Assembly: GCA_963811225.1 (NCBI GenBank)
Contig: CAWEQO010000012.1
Location: 751,730-815,729 of the forward strand
Reading direction: 5' to 3'
DNA from: CAWEQO01 sp963811225
GTDB lineage: Bacteria > Chloroflexota > Anaerolineae > Anaerolineales > Anaerolineaceae
DNA length: 64,000 bases
In this document: piece by piece, positions 50,107 to 60,183 of the stretch
How the letters are laid out: every line of letters begins with the position of its first letter
Numbering within the stretch: the first letter of the stretch is position 1
Program-made: the position numbers and the translations under genes
The notes under the pieces: generated by a model
The model's database searches: none
What the model saw: only the letters and a program-made list of their open reading frames with translations
Told to the model about the DNA's origin: nothing

Positions 50107-51423
50107 ATGCAGAAAACAATCATGAAACAATCAACAGACCCGACAACAACCGAACAAAATATAATTGAGATTCGCAGTGGCCGTTTGGTCATACCTGACC
50201 GGCCGGTTATCCCCTTCATCCGTGGCGATGGCATCGGGCCGGAGATCTGGTCCGCTTCGCAACGCATCTTCGACGCCGCTGTACAAAAAGCCTACGGGGG
50301 CCGCCGCGAAGTGCAGTGGCTGGAAGTCTACGCAGGACAGACAGCCTTCGACCGTTTTGGCGCCAGCCTGCCCGATGAAACCCTGGAGGCGTTCCGGCGC
50401 TACCGCATCGGCATCAAGGGTCCGCTAATAACCCCGGTCGGCGGCGGCATCCGCTCCTTGAATGTAGCCATCCGCAAGGGCCTCGATCTGTATGTTTGCC
50501 AGCGTCCGGTGCGCTGGTTCCCCGGCGTCCCCTCGCCGGTGCGCCGCCCCGACCTGGTCAATATGGTTGTCTTCCGTGAGAACACCGAGGACATCTATAC
50601 CGGCATTGAGTTTCAAGAAGGCACCCCCGCCGCGGATGAGTTCAAGCAGTTGCTCCGGGAGCACTTCCCGCAGGAATATGCCCGCATCCGCTTCCCTGAC
50701 ACCGCCGGTTTCAGCATCAAGCCGGTCTCACGTGAAGGCACCGAGCGCCTGGTGCGGGCTGCCATCCGCTGGGCTTTGGACAACCACCGCAAGAATGTAA
50801 CCCTGGTTCATAAAGGCAACATCATGAAGTTCACAGAAGGCGCCTTTCGAGCCTGGGGATACGCCCTGGCCGAGCGTGAGTTCGGCGAGCAGGTCTACAC
50901 GCTCATCCAGTGGCAGCGCACGAAGGCAGCCTCCGGCGCAGTGGCTGCGGATGCCGAAATGGAAGCCGCTTTGCAGTCTGGGAGGCTGCTGGTCAAAGAC
51001 CTGATCGCCGATATCGTCTTCGAGCGAGCTCTGACCCGCCCTGAGGACCTGGACGTGCTGGCAACCCTCAACCTCAACGGCGACTACCTCTCGGATGCTC
51101 TCGCCGCCCAGGTTGGCGGCGTCGGCATCGCCCCCGGTGGCAACATCAACTATGCTACCGGTATGGCCGTATTCGAAGCCACGCATGGCACCGCACCAGA
51201 CATCGCCGGGCAGGGTAAAGCCAACCCCTCCTCGCTGGCGCTCTCCGGTGAAATGATGTTCCACTATCTCGGCTGGCATGAAGCTGCCGAGAAGATTGTC
51301 AAAGGCATCGAGTGCGCCATTCAAGCCGGCAAGGTCACCTTCGATCTGCGCCGCTTGATGGAAGACGCCACCCTGATGACCACCGCTCAATTTGCGGGTG
51401 CTGTGATTGAATACATGGAATGA
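50107..51423 (+). CDS. icd: NADP-dependent isocitrate dehydrogenase
   Basis: 438 residues. Motifs: IPFIRGDGIGPEIW, GGGIRSLNVAIRKGLDLYVCQRPV with the substrate-binding (and in E. coli phosphorylatable) Ser, MVVFRENTEDIYTGIEF, LVHKGNIMKFTEGAF, NLNGDYLSDALAAQVGG and ATHGTAPDIAGQGKANPSS. The pattern is that of the E. coli-type homodimeric enzyme. It converts isocitrate to 2-oxoglutarate, the source of glutamate for ProB. An in-frame ATG at 50122 is an alternative start. Aconitase follows after 24 bp. Confidence 0.96.
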   Translation: MQKTIMKQSTDPTTTEQNIIEIRSGRLVIPDRPVIPFIRGDGIGPEIWSASQRIFDAAVQKAYGGRREVQWLEVYAGQTAFDRFGASLPDETLEAFRRYRIGIKGPLITPVGGGIRSLNVAIRKGLDLYVCQRPVRWFPGVPSPVRRPDLVNMVVFRENTEDIYTGIEFQEGTPAADEFKQLLREHFPQEYARIRFPDTAGFSIKPVSREGTERLVRAAIRWALDNHRKNVTLVHKGNIMKFTEGAFRAWGYALAEREFGEQVYTLIQWQRTKAASGAVAADAEMEAALQSGRLLVKDLIADIVFERALTRPEDLDVLATLNLNGDYLSDALAAQVGGVGIAPGGNINYATGMAVFEATHGTAPDIAGQGKANPSSLALSGEMMFHYLGWHEAAEKIVKGIECAIQAGKVTFDLRRLMEDATLMTTAQFAGAVIEYME

Positions 51424-51447
51424 TACGATTTAGCGTAAGGAGCTGCC

Positions 51448-54158
51448 GTGGAAAATTCTCATTTTAATATCCGTTCGACCCTCCAGACCTCGTCTGGAAT
51501 CTACGAGATCTTCAGCCTGACCCAACTGGAGGATTCCGGTGAGACCGAGCTCGACCGGCTGCCCTTCAGCATCCGAATCCTGCTCGAAAACGCCCTGCGG
51601 CACTTCGCTGACGGCGGCGCGACCGAGAGGGACGTGCGCAATCTGGCCCGCTGGAAAGCTGGCCAGGAACACCGCCCGATCATCCCCTTCTTCCCGGGCC
51701 GGGTGGTCATGCAAGATTTCACCGGGCTGCCCGTGCTGGTCGACCTGGCCGCCACGCGCTCGGCTCTTGCCAAACTCAAAGGCGACCCGAACAAGGTCAA
51801 TCCGGTCATCCCTGTGGATGTGGTCATCGACCACTCCGTGCAGGTCGACTACTACGGCACGCCGGAAGCCTTCCAACGGAACGCCGAGATCGAGTTCAAG
51901 CGCAACCGTGAGCGCTACGAGATGCTGCACTGGGGCCAGAAAGCCTTCCAGAACTTCCGGGTGGTGCCGCCGGCCACCGGGATCGTCCATCAGGTGAACC
52001 TCGAATACCTTGCCAAAGTAGTGCTGACGCACGAAGAGGATGGGCGCAAAGTCGCCTATCCCGACACGCTGGTCGGCACCAACTCGCACACCACCATGAT
52101 CAACGGTTTGGGCGTGGTCGGTTGGGGCGTGGGCGGCATCGAGGCCATCGCAGCAATGCTCGGGCAGCCGTTAGAGATGCTTGTCCCGGATGTGATCGGC
52201 TTCGAGCTGCACAACCGCCTGTCGGAAGGCGTCACCCCCACCGATCTGACCCTCACCATTGTGCAGATGCTGCGCAAGAAGGGCGTCGTCGGGTAAGTTT
52301 GTCGAGTTCTACGGCTCAGGCCTGGGCGCACTCTCCCTGGCCGACCGGGCGATGATCTCCAATATGACCCCCGAGACCGGCGCCACTCTCCTGTATTTCC
52401 CAGTCGATGAGCGCACGCTGGACTACATGCGCTTCACGGGCCGCTCAGAAGAACTGGTGGAGCTGGTCGAGGCTTACATGCGCGCCCAGCGCCTGTTCCA
52501 TACTCCCGAGACCCATGCTCCCGAGTTCACCGACCGCCTGGAGCTGGATCTCAGCTCCGTGGAGCCCAGCATGGCCGGACCTAAGCGCCCGCAGGACCGC
52601 GTTACCCTGTCGGAGATGCAGTCAACCTTCCGCAGGTCGCTAACCGCCCCGCGCACCGAGCGCGGCTTTGCCGTTCCCGCTGAACAGACAGACCGGCGCG
52701 TGCCGGTACACGACAACGGATCCAGCAGCGAAATTCGTCACGGCTCAGTCGTCATCGCCGCGATTACCTCTTGCACCAACACCTCAGACCCGTTTGTGAT
52801 GGTAGCCGCTGGTCTTTTAGCCAAGAAAGCTCTCGAAGCCGGACTGAACGTGGAGCCTTATGTGAAAACCAGCCTTGCGCCCGGATCGCGCGTCGTCACC
52901 GAGTACCTCACGCAGGCCGATCTGCTCGATCCACTCTCCAAACTGGGCTTCGACCTGGTCGGTTACGGCTGCACGACCTGCATCGGCAATTCCGGTCCAC
53001 TGGACGAGGAGGTTGTGGAGGCCATCGATGAGGGCGACCTGGTGGTGGCCGCAGTGTTGTCGGGCAACCGCAACTTTGAAGGCCGCATCAGCCCGCAGAC
53101 CCAGGCCAACTTCCTGGCATCGCCGCCGCTGGTGGTTGCCTACGCCCTGGCCGGCACGGTGGACATCGACATGACCAGCGAGCCGCTCGGCACGGGCAAA
53201 AATGGACAGCCGGTCTATTTGCGGGATATCTGGCCCAATTCGGCAGAAGTGGAGGAAGTCATCCAATCCAGCCTGAAGCCGGAGATGTTCACCAGGAGCT
53301 ATGGGCAAATCTACACCGGCAACGAGACCTGGAATGAAATCCCCAGCGAAGCAGGCGTTCTGTACGATTGGAACGCCGATTCGACCTACGTGCAGGAGCC
53401 GCCTTACTTCACGAACATCAAGCCCAATATGCCGCCGCCGGTCAATATCCACGATGCTCGCGTGCTGGCCCTGCTGGGCGATTCGGTCACCACCGATCAC
53501 ATCTCCCCCGCCGGGACGATTCCATCCAACAGCCCGGCCGGGAAATACCTGATCGAGCACGGCGTCCAACCTAAGGACTTCAACTCGTTCGGCTCACGGC
53601 GCGGCAACGACCGGGTCATGACCCGCGGCACCTTCGGCAACATTCGCCTGAAGAACCGGCTCGTTCCCGGCAGTGAGGGCAGCGTAACCGCCCACCTGCC
53701 AGACGGCGAGCAGATGAGCATCTTCGATGCCGCCATGCAGTATCAAAAAGAGGGAACCCCGCTGGTGATCCTGGCGGGCAAGGAGTACGGCACCGGCTCC
53801 AGCCGCGACTGGGCCGCCAAGGGAACCTTGCTGCTGGGCGTCAAGGCCGTCATCGTCGAATCCTTCGAGCGCATCCACCGCTCCAACCTGGCCGGCATGG
53901 GCATACTGCCACTGCAGTTCAAGCCCGGCGAGAACGTCGATTCTCTGGGCCTTACCGGCCACGAAACCTTCAGCATTGAACGGCATCGAAGAGGGTCTGG
54001 TGCCCGGTAAAGAACTGCAAGTGACTGCCACCCGCCCGGACGGCAGCCAGGTAAAATTTGACGCCATCATCCGCCTGGACACCGACATCGAGATCACCTA
54101 CTACCGCAACGGCGGCATCTTACAGACCGTGCTGCTGCAGCTGTTGGCGGAGAAATAG
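51448..54158 (+). CDS. acnA: aconitate hydratase, frame interrupted by two single-base shifts
   Basis: Starts at a GTG preceded by AAGGAG. The three pieces (51448 to about 52293, 52294 to about 53968, and the rest to 54158) read as one AcnA/IRP-type aconitase of about 900 residues. Motifs: NSHTTMINGLGVVGWGVGGIEA, KFVEFYGSGL, SCTNTSDPFVMVAAG and GCTTCIGNSG with the three cluster cysteines, GDSVTTDHISPAG and AGKEYGTGSSRDWAAKG. One extra base near 52293 creates an in-frame TAA, and one near 53973 shifts the last 60 codons. In each case deleting one G restores perfect family sequence. Either base-call errors or a fresh pseudogene; as the TCA partner of icd it should be needed. Confidence 0.9.
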
Positions 54159-54181
54159 CTTTCCTCCCCATATAAAAACTT

Positions 54182-54215
54182 ATCGGGGCTGCCTGGATAA
54201 TCAGGCAGCCCCGAT
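54182..54215. terminator. terminator between convergent aconitase and PQQ-lipoprotein genes
   Basis: ATCGGGGCTGCCTG and CAGGCAGCCCCGAT form a perfect 14-bp stem with a 6-nt loop. T-runs are short (GATTT). Confidence 0.65.
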
Positions 54216-54244
54216 GATTTAGATCGGCAAACTCTCCTCCCAAC

Positions 54245-56377
54245 TTATGGAGTTGCCGATGGACTTGCTTGCAGCGTCAGGTTCAACACCGGTGTCGCGG
54301 TCGCCATTGGCGTTACCGCTGCCCCAGTCCCTGGGGTCGGGCTTGGCTGTGCATACGGAGTTGGCCTTGCTGTGCGGACGGGGTTTGGTTGATCCTGCGG
54401 CTGACCGCCCAGCGAGTAAGCCCAAACACCCGATCCGGGTTGCGTGCCGCCAACGGCTTTAGGAACGCCGCCGCCAACAAACAGGGTGTTTCCAACCACG
54501 ACCAGCGGAGCCCCGACCGGGGCAGCAGCCTTGGTTTCGAAGACCGGCTGACCGTCATTGGCCCGGTAACCTTTAATGGTACCGTCTAGCGAGCCGACAA
54601 AGTACACGTCGTTCGACAGGAAACCTGCGGCCCAGCCAACTGCAGGTTGCGCCTTTTCCGCCGACCAAACATTCTGGCCTGTTCTGGCGTCCAAAGCTTT
54701 TACGGTGATCGGGAATTCCTCCGGCGGCTTGCCGTCGCTGTAGTTGTTGTTGCTCCAAGCAAACACGTACCCTTGCGCCGTGGAAGCCTCACCGCGCATG
54801 CCACCGCCTACACCGGCGTAACCGATGTACGTCTTCCAAACCACATCTCCATTCGTGCGATCGAAAGCCCAATAGTAGCCGCTCTTCTGGCCAATCCCCA
54901 CCATTTGGCGGGTCTCGCCACCCACAGTTGCATTGAACAGCTGCGGTCCAGCGCCGAAATCATAATCCGGGCCGATGGGCTTGATCGGCAGCCAGATGTC
55001 TTTATCAGTCACCTGGGTCGACCACTTGATATCACCCGTGTTAACGTCCAGGGCCATGGCTGAGTCAGAATACTGCGTAGAAAGGCCCTCATAGTTATTG
55101 CCGGTGCCAAAGAAAAGCGTGTTGGTTGTGGGATCGACTGCAAATGAGCCCCAAACTGCAACACCGTTTCCTGGAGAATCTACCAGCTTGGTCTCCCACA
55201 GAATTTCGCCTGATTTTCCGTCCAGCGCCATGACACTACCCTGGAAGCTGATCTTCATATTTGGGTTCTGGTGGCTGAGCGGCTCTTCCACGGAGGAGAG
55301 ACCAAGGATCAGTTTACCGTCATAGTACATCAATTTGCCCAGGTTGCCGGCATACTGGTTGTCAGATAGTTTGGTTTGCCAGACGGTGTCGCCGGTGTTC
55401 ATATCGAGGGCATAAGCGGTACCTTCAACACTGGCAAAGTAAACGTACTGATCGCCAACCGCGCCGGAACCGGCAAATCCATGCCACGGCCATTCCGACT
55501 TTGGCTGATCCACCTGTTTCTGCCAGATGACGTCACCGGTGCTCGCGTCGACCGCGTAGGCGTTGCCGCCCCAGTCGCCAAAGAAGACCCGGCCGTTCAT
55601 GACCAGGGGCATACCGGTAACCATTTCAGGCGTGTTCACTCCCCAGGCCTGTTGCAGCTGCGAAGCGTTCGTGCTGTTGATCGCCGACTGCAGGTTCGTC
55701 CGCCGGTTCAAGATCCCCAGCGCAGCCGCTTCCCGCTGTTGATCGATATTGGTAAAGCCCTGATAGTCGGGCCCGCCGTTAATATCGATCGGCGTGGATG
55801 GCGCCGCGTTCGGGGTTCCACCCGTCTGAGGGATCACGATGGTGACGCCGGTCGTCGGTGTGGGTCCGCTTGGGGTTACGGTGGGTGTACTGGAGGGAGT
55901 CGGCGTGCCCTGCAGCCCTACAATTGTCGGGCTAGGCTGTCCTCCGCTCGCAGGCGTGGACGTCGCCGTGGCTCCCCCCATCATCGTTGGCGCAGGCGTG
56001 TTGGTATCAAAGAGTTGTCCGGTTGTTGGAGTCGGCGTGAAGACCATCCCAGGTGTCATCGACGCAACCGACGTAGCCGTCATTGTCATTTCCTGGTCCA
56101 ATCCTGGCGCAGCCTGCAGCGTACCGGCATTGGTTGCCATCGCGTCCGCGGCAGCGCTGGTTGGGCTGACCTGCACGCCTGTATTCGGCACGCCTACCTC
56201 GCTGGTACCCGCCGCTCCAGGCGCTGCAGTTCCTCCCAGGTCTTCCAGCCCCTGTGGTAATGTTGCGGTTCCAGTTTCACTGCCGGACGCGCACCCGGCC
56301 ATCAAGACCATACTTAACAATATAAGGGTTACCACGGACCTCCGGGTAACAGTCAGAATTTGCTTACTTGTTTTCAT
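54245..56377 (-). CDS. PQQ-binding-like beta-propeller lipoprotein
   Basis: 710 residues. The lipobox MVLMAGC (Cys about 29) marks a lipoprotein. A low-complexity Thr/Pro/Ala linker (about 30-195) follows. The rest is an eight-bladed-type PQQ propeller with repeated A-D-GDTVWQT-like blades (YAVDASTGDVIWQKQ, YALDMNTGDTVWQTK, MALDVNTGDIKWSTQ, WAFDRTNGDVVWKTY). The BamB/PQQ-dehydrogenase-like fold is clear. A true quinoprotein enzyme is not proven because the metal ligands cannot be assigned. The C-terminus is again Pro/Thr-rich. Located outside the membrane. Confidence 0.87.
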   Translation of the reverse strand: MKTSKQILTVTRRSVVTLILLSMVLMAGCASGSETGTATLPQGLEDLGGTAAPGAAGTSEVGVPNTGVQVSPTSAAADAMATNAGTLQAAPGLDQEMTMTATSVASMTPGMVFTPTPTTGQLFDTNTPAPTMMGGATATSTPASGGQPSPTIVGLQGTPTPSSTPTVTPSGPTPTTGVTIVIPQTGGTPNAAPSTPIDINGGPDYQGFTNIDQQREAAALGILNRRTNLQSAINSTNASQLQQAWGVNTPEMVTGMPLVMNGRVFFGDWGGNAYAVDASTGDVIWQKQVDQPKSEWPWHGFAGSGAVGDQYVYFASVEGTAYALDMNTGDTVWQTKLSDNQYAGNLGKLMYYDGKLILGLSSVEEPLSHQNPNMKISFQGSVMALDGKSGEILWETKLVDSPGNGVAVWGSFAVDPTTNTLFFGTGNNYEGLSTQYSDSAMALDVNTGDIKWSTQVTDKDIWLPIKPIGPDYDFGAGPQLFNATVGGETRQMVGIGQKSGYYWAFDRTNGDVVWKTYIGYAGVGGGMRGEASTAQGYVFAWSNNNYSDGKPPEEFPITVKALDARTGQNVWSAEKAQPAVGWAAGFLSNDVYFVGSLDGTIKGYRANDGQPVFETKAAAPVGAPLVVVGNTLFVGGGVPKAVGGTQPGSGVWAYSLGGQPQDQPNPVRTARPTPYAQPSPTPGTGAAVTPMATATPVLNLTLQASPSATP

Positions 56378-56523
56378 GTTTTCCCCATTTTCTTATCGAT
56401 ATTGATTGTCTTTTAAAATCACCAGTCTGGAGTTACCTCTCCCCCTCATTCTCTGGTTGAAATGAACGTCTCAAACAGAACTGGCGAAAATTAGTGTAAT
56501 GGCCTGCTTAAAGCAAACAAAGA

Positions 56524-56559
56524 AGGGAGAGCCCTAACGCTTCATAGGACTCTCCCTTC
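56524..56559. terminator. hairpin between the M6-like protease gene and the PQQ lipoprotein gene
   Basis: AAGGGAGAG-CCCT and AGG-CTCTCCCTT pair with one mismatch around a 10-nt loop. It lies downstream of the protease gene. The rest of 56378-56609 shows no gene. Confidence 0.55.
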
Positions 56560-56609
56560 ACAGGGACTGGGGATTTCCCTATATTTGAATGTTGTACCGG
56601 CTCCAGGCT

Positions 56610-58661
56610 CTATTGAATACTGAAGCGATAATCCGCCGGTTGACGGGTGAAGCGGGTCGTTCCGCTAATCACCAGGACCACATCACCATTGCCGCCGGTA
56701 TGCAGCGGCACATCCACGGCCTGCCCAGGCTGCACGTCGATGGTCTCGACGGTCACCTGACCGTTTGAGCGAATCATCGAGATGCGGAAGGTTTGCGGCA
56801 AGATGTTGTCGACGCGCACAAAGCCGGCGCCTTCCCAGCCGCCATCATCCGTCTCGAAGTCGGTTTGGTAGCCAATCGCCGGGATAGAAACATCATCCAG
56901 CAGTAAGCCTTCGCCATTCACAGCTGCATCCGTGACATACTCGAAACGCAGCTGGATCTTTTCGCCGGCAAACTGCGATAAGTCCACGCTCTCCTGGATC
57001 CAGCCATTGCTGACGCCGTTGTAAGCCCAACCGTAGCTGTTTCCGGACGGGTCCTGATCGGTTCCCGAGGGGGTCTTTATAATCTGCCAGGTTTTGCCGC
57101 CGTCATCCGAAGCCACCAAATAGAGATAATCGTAATCTTTCTCCAGGTCATACCAGGTGTAATACTGAATGTCGATCGGGCCCTGCACGCCGCTGAAGTC
57201 GAATGTTTGGGTCAGGGCCATGTCGGACTCGTCGCCTTTGTTCGACCAGAAAGCATACTTTCCAGAATGGGCGTTCTCGGGCAAGATACCCACCTGACCT
57301 GCGCCTTGGAAGCTCAACGTGTAATCGCCTTCACAGCGGATGTGGATGTAATCGACGCCGTACTGCTTCACGTCGCTCTGCTGCCAATCCGATGGGCAGG
57401 TGTTCAGCACTTCCGTATCCGAGGTCGGCGGCAGGGAGGGATAATTGTGATAGTAATAGCGACCATCGCCAATGCTTTGGTTGTTAAGGTAATTGGCAAC
57501 CACCCAATCAGCAAAGACATCGTCTGCGGTCACTGGCTGGCCGGTAGTCAGGTCCGTCTCATCCAACTGCTTCAACACATCATCGACGCTGTCCATGCCG
57601 TTCGCCTGATCTGCGACCAGCGCTTTGGTGGCCTCATCGCCGAAGCGGTCGAGGAAGTAGGTGGTGAACAAGAAACCGGCGCCGTAGTGCGGGCTGGTTG
57701 CGCTGGGATCATTCGGCCAGTCATTCAACTGCAAGTCGGGGTCCTGCATATACAGGTAGTCAAACCCACCCACATCGTAGCCGTTCAAGAAGGCCGCAAG
57801 CTCGGAGAAGCCCTCGTTGAGCCACGAGGTCTCGTTGCGGTCGCGATACCAGTGGATCATGTGCTGGAACTCATGCGCCAGCACACTGTAGGTGAACTCT
57901 TCGCCCAGGGTCAGGTTGTCGGCATTCAGCAGGAACATCTCATGCCCGTTGGAATACTTGTGCGCGAGCGGATGCACGGAGTCGGCCGAGGAGAAGTAAC
58001 CCGCCAGGTTGAAGCCCAGCCCCTTGGCAAAAACGATGTACAGTCGGGGATCGTTGTCGATGCCCGGATTCCATTCGCTGCCGAAGAACTGCCGATCGGT
58101 CTCATAGATTTTCTGGTCGAAGGTGTCGCCCAACTGCTTCAAGGCGCTTTCGCTGAAATTGACATCATTCTCGATCCAGAAATAGATATGGTCTCCTTCA
58201 TACCGCAGGGTCGCATCGATCTGGAAATTCTGATTGGTGTCGACGTTCTGCACCCAGAACTTCTGCTCCTGTCCAACGCCACTTGGTCGGGGCGAGTCGA
58301 CCGTCTCGGGGATTTCACTCTTGCCGCCCAGCCGCATGGCCAGTTCGCGCGGGTCATTTTCCGGAACGATAGTATCTTCCAAAGTCTGCAGCGAGCTGAG
58401 CTCGGATGAGTCGACCGGCTTGTCGATAACGAACGGGGTCGGTGAGATACCAGTCTGCGGTTCGGCAGCGAGCGGAGTCGAGGTCGCCAACGGGAAGGGG
58501 AGCTCCTGCGGGGGTTGGACTGTGATCGCAACATCTGGTCCGGTCACATAGGCAGGCCGCACCAGGAAGTAACCGGCCGCACCAACCCCGACGACAATTA
58601 AGGAGCATAAGCACAGCAACACGATGATAACAACCGCAATGATCGGCAGTTTTGAATTCAT
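56610..58661 (-). CDS. membrane-anchored M6-like (immune inhibitor A-type) zinc metalloprotease
   Basis: 683 residues. An N-terminal membrane helix (about 8-33) and a Pro-rich stalk precede the catalytic domain. The zinc site is VLAHEFQHMIHWYRDRNE with the third ligand in WLNEGFSELAAF, a metzincin/gluzincin-like HExxH-E layout as in M6 relatives. The C-terminal half carries two beta-sandwich modules (about 480-600, MAM/immune-inhibitor-like, LLLDDVSIPAIG; and about 605-683). It acts outside the cell. It follows the O-antigen-ligase-like gene by 28 bp on the same strand. Confidence 0.82.
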   Translation of the reverse strand: MNSKLPIIAVVIIVLLCLCSLIVVGVGAAGYFLVRPAYVTGPDVAITVQPPQELPFPLATSTPLAAEPQTGISPTPFVIDKPVDSSELSSLQTLEDTIVPENDPRELAMRLGGKSEIPETVDSPRPSGVGQEQKFWVQNVDTNQNFQIDATLRYEGDHIYFWIENDVNFSESALKQLGDTFDQKIYETDRQFFGSEWNPGIDNDPRLYIVFAKGLGFNLAGYFSSADSVHPLAHKYSNGHEMFLLNADNLTLGEEFTYSVLAHEFQHMIHWYRDRNETSWLNEGFSELAAFLNGYDVGGFDYLYMQDPDLQLNDWPNDPSATSPHYGAGFLFTTYFLDRFGDEATKALVADQANGMDSVDDVLKQLDETDLTTGQPVTADDVFADWVVANYLNNQSIGDGRYYYHNYPSLPPTSDTEVLNTCPSDWQQSDVKQYGVDYIHIRCEGDYTLSFQGAGQVGILPENAHSGKYAFWSNKGDESDMALTQTFDFSGVQGPIDIQYYTWYDLEKDYDYLYLVASDDGGKTWQIIKTPSGTDQDPSGNSYGWAYNGVSNGWIQESVDLSQFAGEKIQLRFEYVTDAAVNGEGLLLDDVSIPAIGYQTDFETDDGGWEGAGFVRVDNILPQTFRISMIRSNGQVTVETIDVQPGQAVDVPLHTGGNGDVVLVISGTTRFTRQPADYRFSIQ

Positions 58662-58689
58662 CTAGGTCTCCTTGATTTCGATTAGACTG

Positions 58690-60183
58690 TCAAACTTGAC
58701 GGTCAACTACGGATAAATCTGTGTCTCTCACTTCCAGCATGACCGCAGCGGTCAACAGGCCGCTGGTCAACCAGAGGTAAGGAAAAGCAAAGGTATCGAC
58801 GCTGAAGCCCTCCACCAGGAAGGCGATCAGCGTCATCGATGCGGCGATTGCCACCATCCGGAACAGCGGGCTGCGGCTGCGCATGATGCTGCGCGCAGAC
58901 TGCCACAGGACAAAAAACCAGCTTACAAAACAAGCAAACCCGGCTATGCCGGTCTCGGCCAGCAAACGCACCCAGAAGCTTTTGATGTTCAGCAGATTAT
59001 TCGATCGGAAGAGCAGGTCGCGCACTTCCACAAGTCCCATGGCGTAGCCGGAAAGGGTCTGCGGGAAGTAGAACCCGGCATTACCAAGCCCGACTCCCAG
59101 CCAGGGGTGCTGGTTGAACACCTCCCAACCGGCCTGCCAATACACAACCCGCGAAGCGAACATCAACTGATTGGCGCACTGCAAGAGGGCGTCACCGCCG
59201 CCAAGCGAGCACTCAAACAGCTTGCCCATCCGCAAGGGGTCCAGCTTGCTCAAGACGAAGCCCAAGCCGAGCAGAATACCCAAGTATACCAGCACCAGCG
59301 CTGCCAGAATGAAAAATGATACCCAATTAGCCCGTTGGCGGGCGTGAGTAGCGTCCCCTTGCCAGCGGCGCAGCACACGCGGCTGTATCCAGCGGGTCAG
59401 GCGCAGGTTCAGCCGCACCAGCAAGAACCCCACCATCAACAGGAAGGCCAGCAGACCCACCCGCGACAGGGTCAACAGCAGCACCAGCACGCCGGCTATC
59501 AGCAGCAGGTCTTCGAAATGCAAGCCCAGCAGCCGGAAGCGGTGGACAGAGAAGCGCCGCCATGCGGATGCCAGCCAAAACGGCAGGTACAACAGGTTGA
59601 GCTGGTGCGCCAGCCACGAGGGCTCCAGGGCAAATCCCGAGGTGCGCTGGCGAAAGAGCGGCCCGATGGAGTACAACTCGTGGATGGCACGCATCCAGTC
59701 AGGGTAATGGTTGCCGGTGTACCAGGCCGCCGCCTGCGCCAGTGACCAGACCAGGACCGCCAGGCCACTCCAGTTGACCAGCCGCAGCGTCGTGCGTATG
59801 CGCCGGTCGTCCTGCAGCCAGGTGGCGGCCACCAGATAGAATGAAACGCCCACCGCCAGGGTCAGCAGCCCTTCGATGCCGTTGCGGAGGATCGATTGAT
59901 CTTTGTAGGGGGGAATCGACAGGAAGGTGGACAGCAAGGTGGAAAGAACCGCCACCAGCACAAACGCCAGCAAAGGCAGGCTCTGGCGCGGCAGAGGCAT
60001 GCCGCGCAGCAGCGCCGGCAGGAACCAGGCCAGCACCAGCGCCAGCAGGATCAGGCCCGAAGGCGCGGCCACGGTGTCCGAATGCACGAGCCGCACGACC
60101 AGCGGCATGCTGGTGACCGGCAGGAGCACCACCAGCAAAGCCCAGGCCCAGCCGGGCAGGCGCTGCGCCAACTGCCTAAGCAA
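58690..60183 (-). CDS. O-antigen ligase / polymerase-like membrane protein (Wzy_C family)
   Basis: 497 residues with about twelve hydrophobic helices and one large external loop (about 325-415) holding HPWLGVGLGNAGFYF, the Wzy_C/O-antigen-ligase landmark. Preceding helices include VLVLLLTLSRVGLLAFLLM with the usual TLSR. It joins or polymerises surface polysaccharide outside the membrane. Its start overlaps the end of the Wzz-like gene by 8 bp, so the two are coupled. Confidence 0.85.
   Translation of the reverse strand: MLRQLAQRLPGWAWALLVVLLPVTSMPLVVRLVHSDTVAAPSGLILLALVLAWFLPALLRGMPLPRQSLPLLAFVLVAVLSTLLSTFLSIPPYKDQSILRNGIEGLLTLAVGVSFYLVAATWLQDDRRIRTTLRLVNWSGLAVLVWSLAQAAAWYTGNHYPDWMRAIHELYSIGPLFRQRTSGFALEPSWLAHQLNLLYLPFWLASAWRRFSVHRFRLLGLHFEDLLLIAGVLVLLLTLSRVGLLAFLLMVGFLLVRLNLRLTRWIQPRVLRRWQGDATHARQRANWVSFFILAALVLVYLGILLGLGFVLSKLDPLRMGKLFECSLGGGDALLQCANQLMFASRVVYWQAGWEVFNQHPWLGVGLGNAGFYFPQTLSGYAMGLVEVRDLLFRSNNLLNIKSFWVRLLAETGIAGFACFVSWFFVLWQSARSIMRSRSPLFRMVAIAASMTLIAFLVEGFSVDTFAFPYLWLTSGLLTAAVMLEVRDTDLSVVDRQV

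Noticed and set aside
52290..52300. Programmed +1 frameshift in aconitase at GGG-TAA-G
   Set aside because: A second shift without a stop occurs in the same gene, and a similar one in the MFS gene, so a common error or decay is simpler. Kept as a low-interest finding only.
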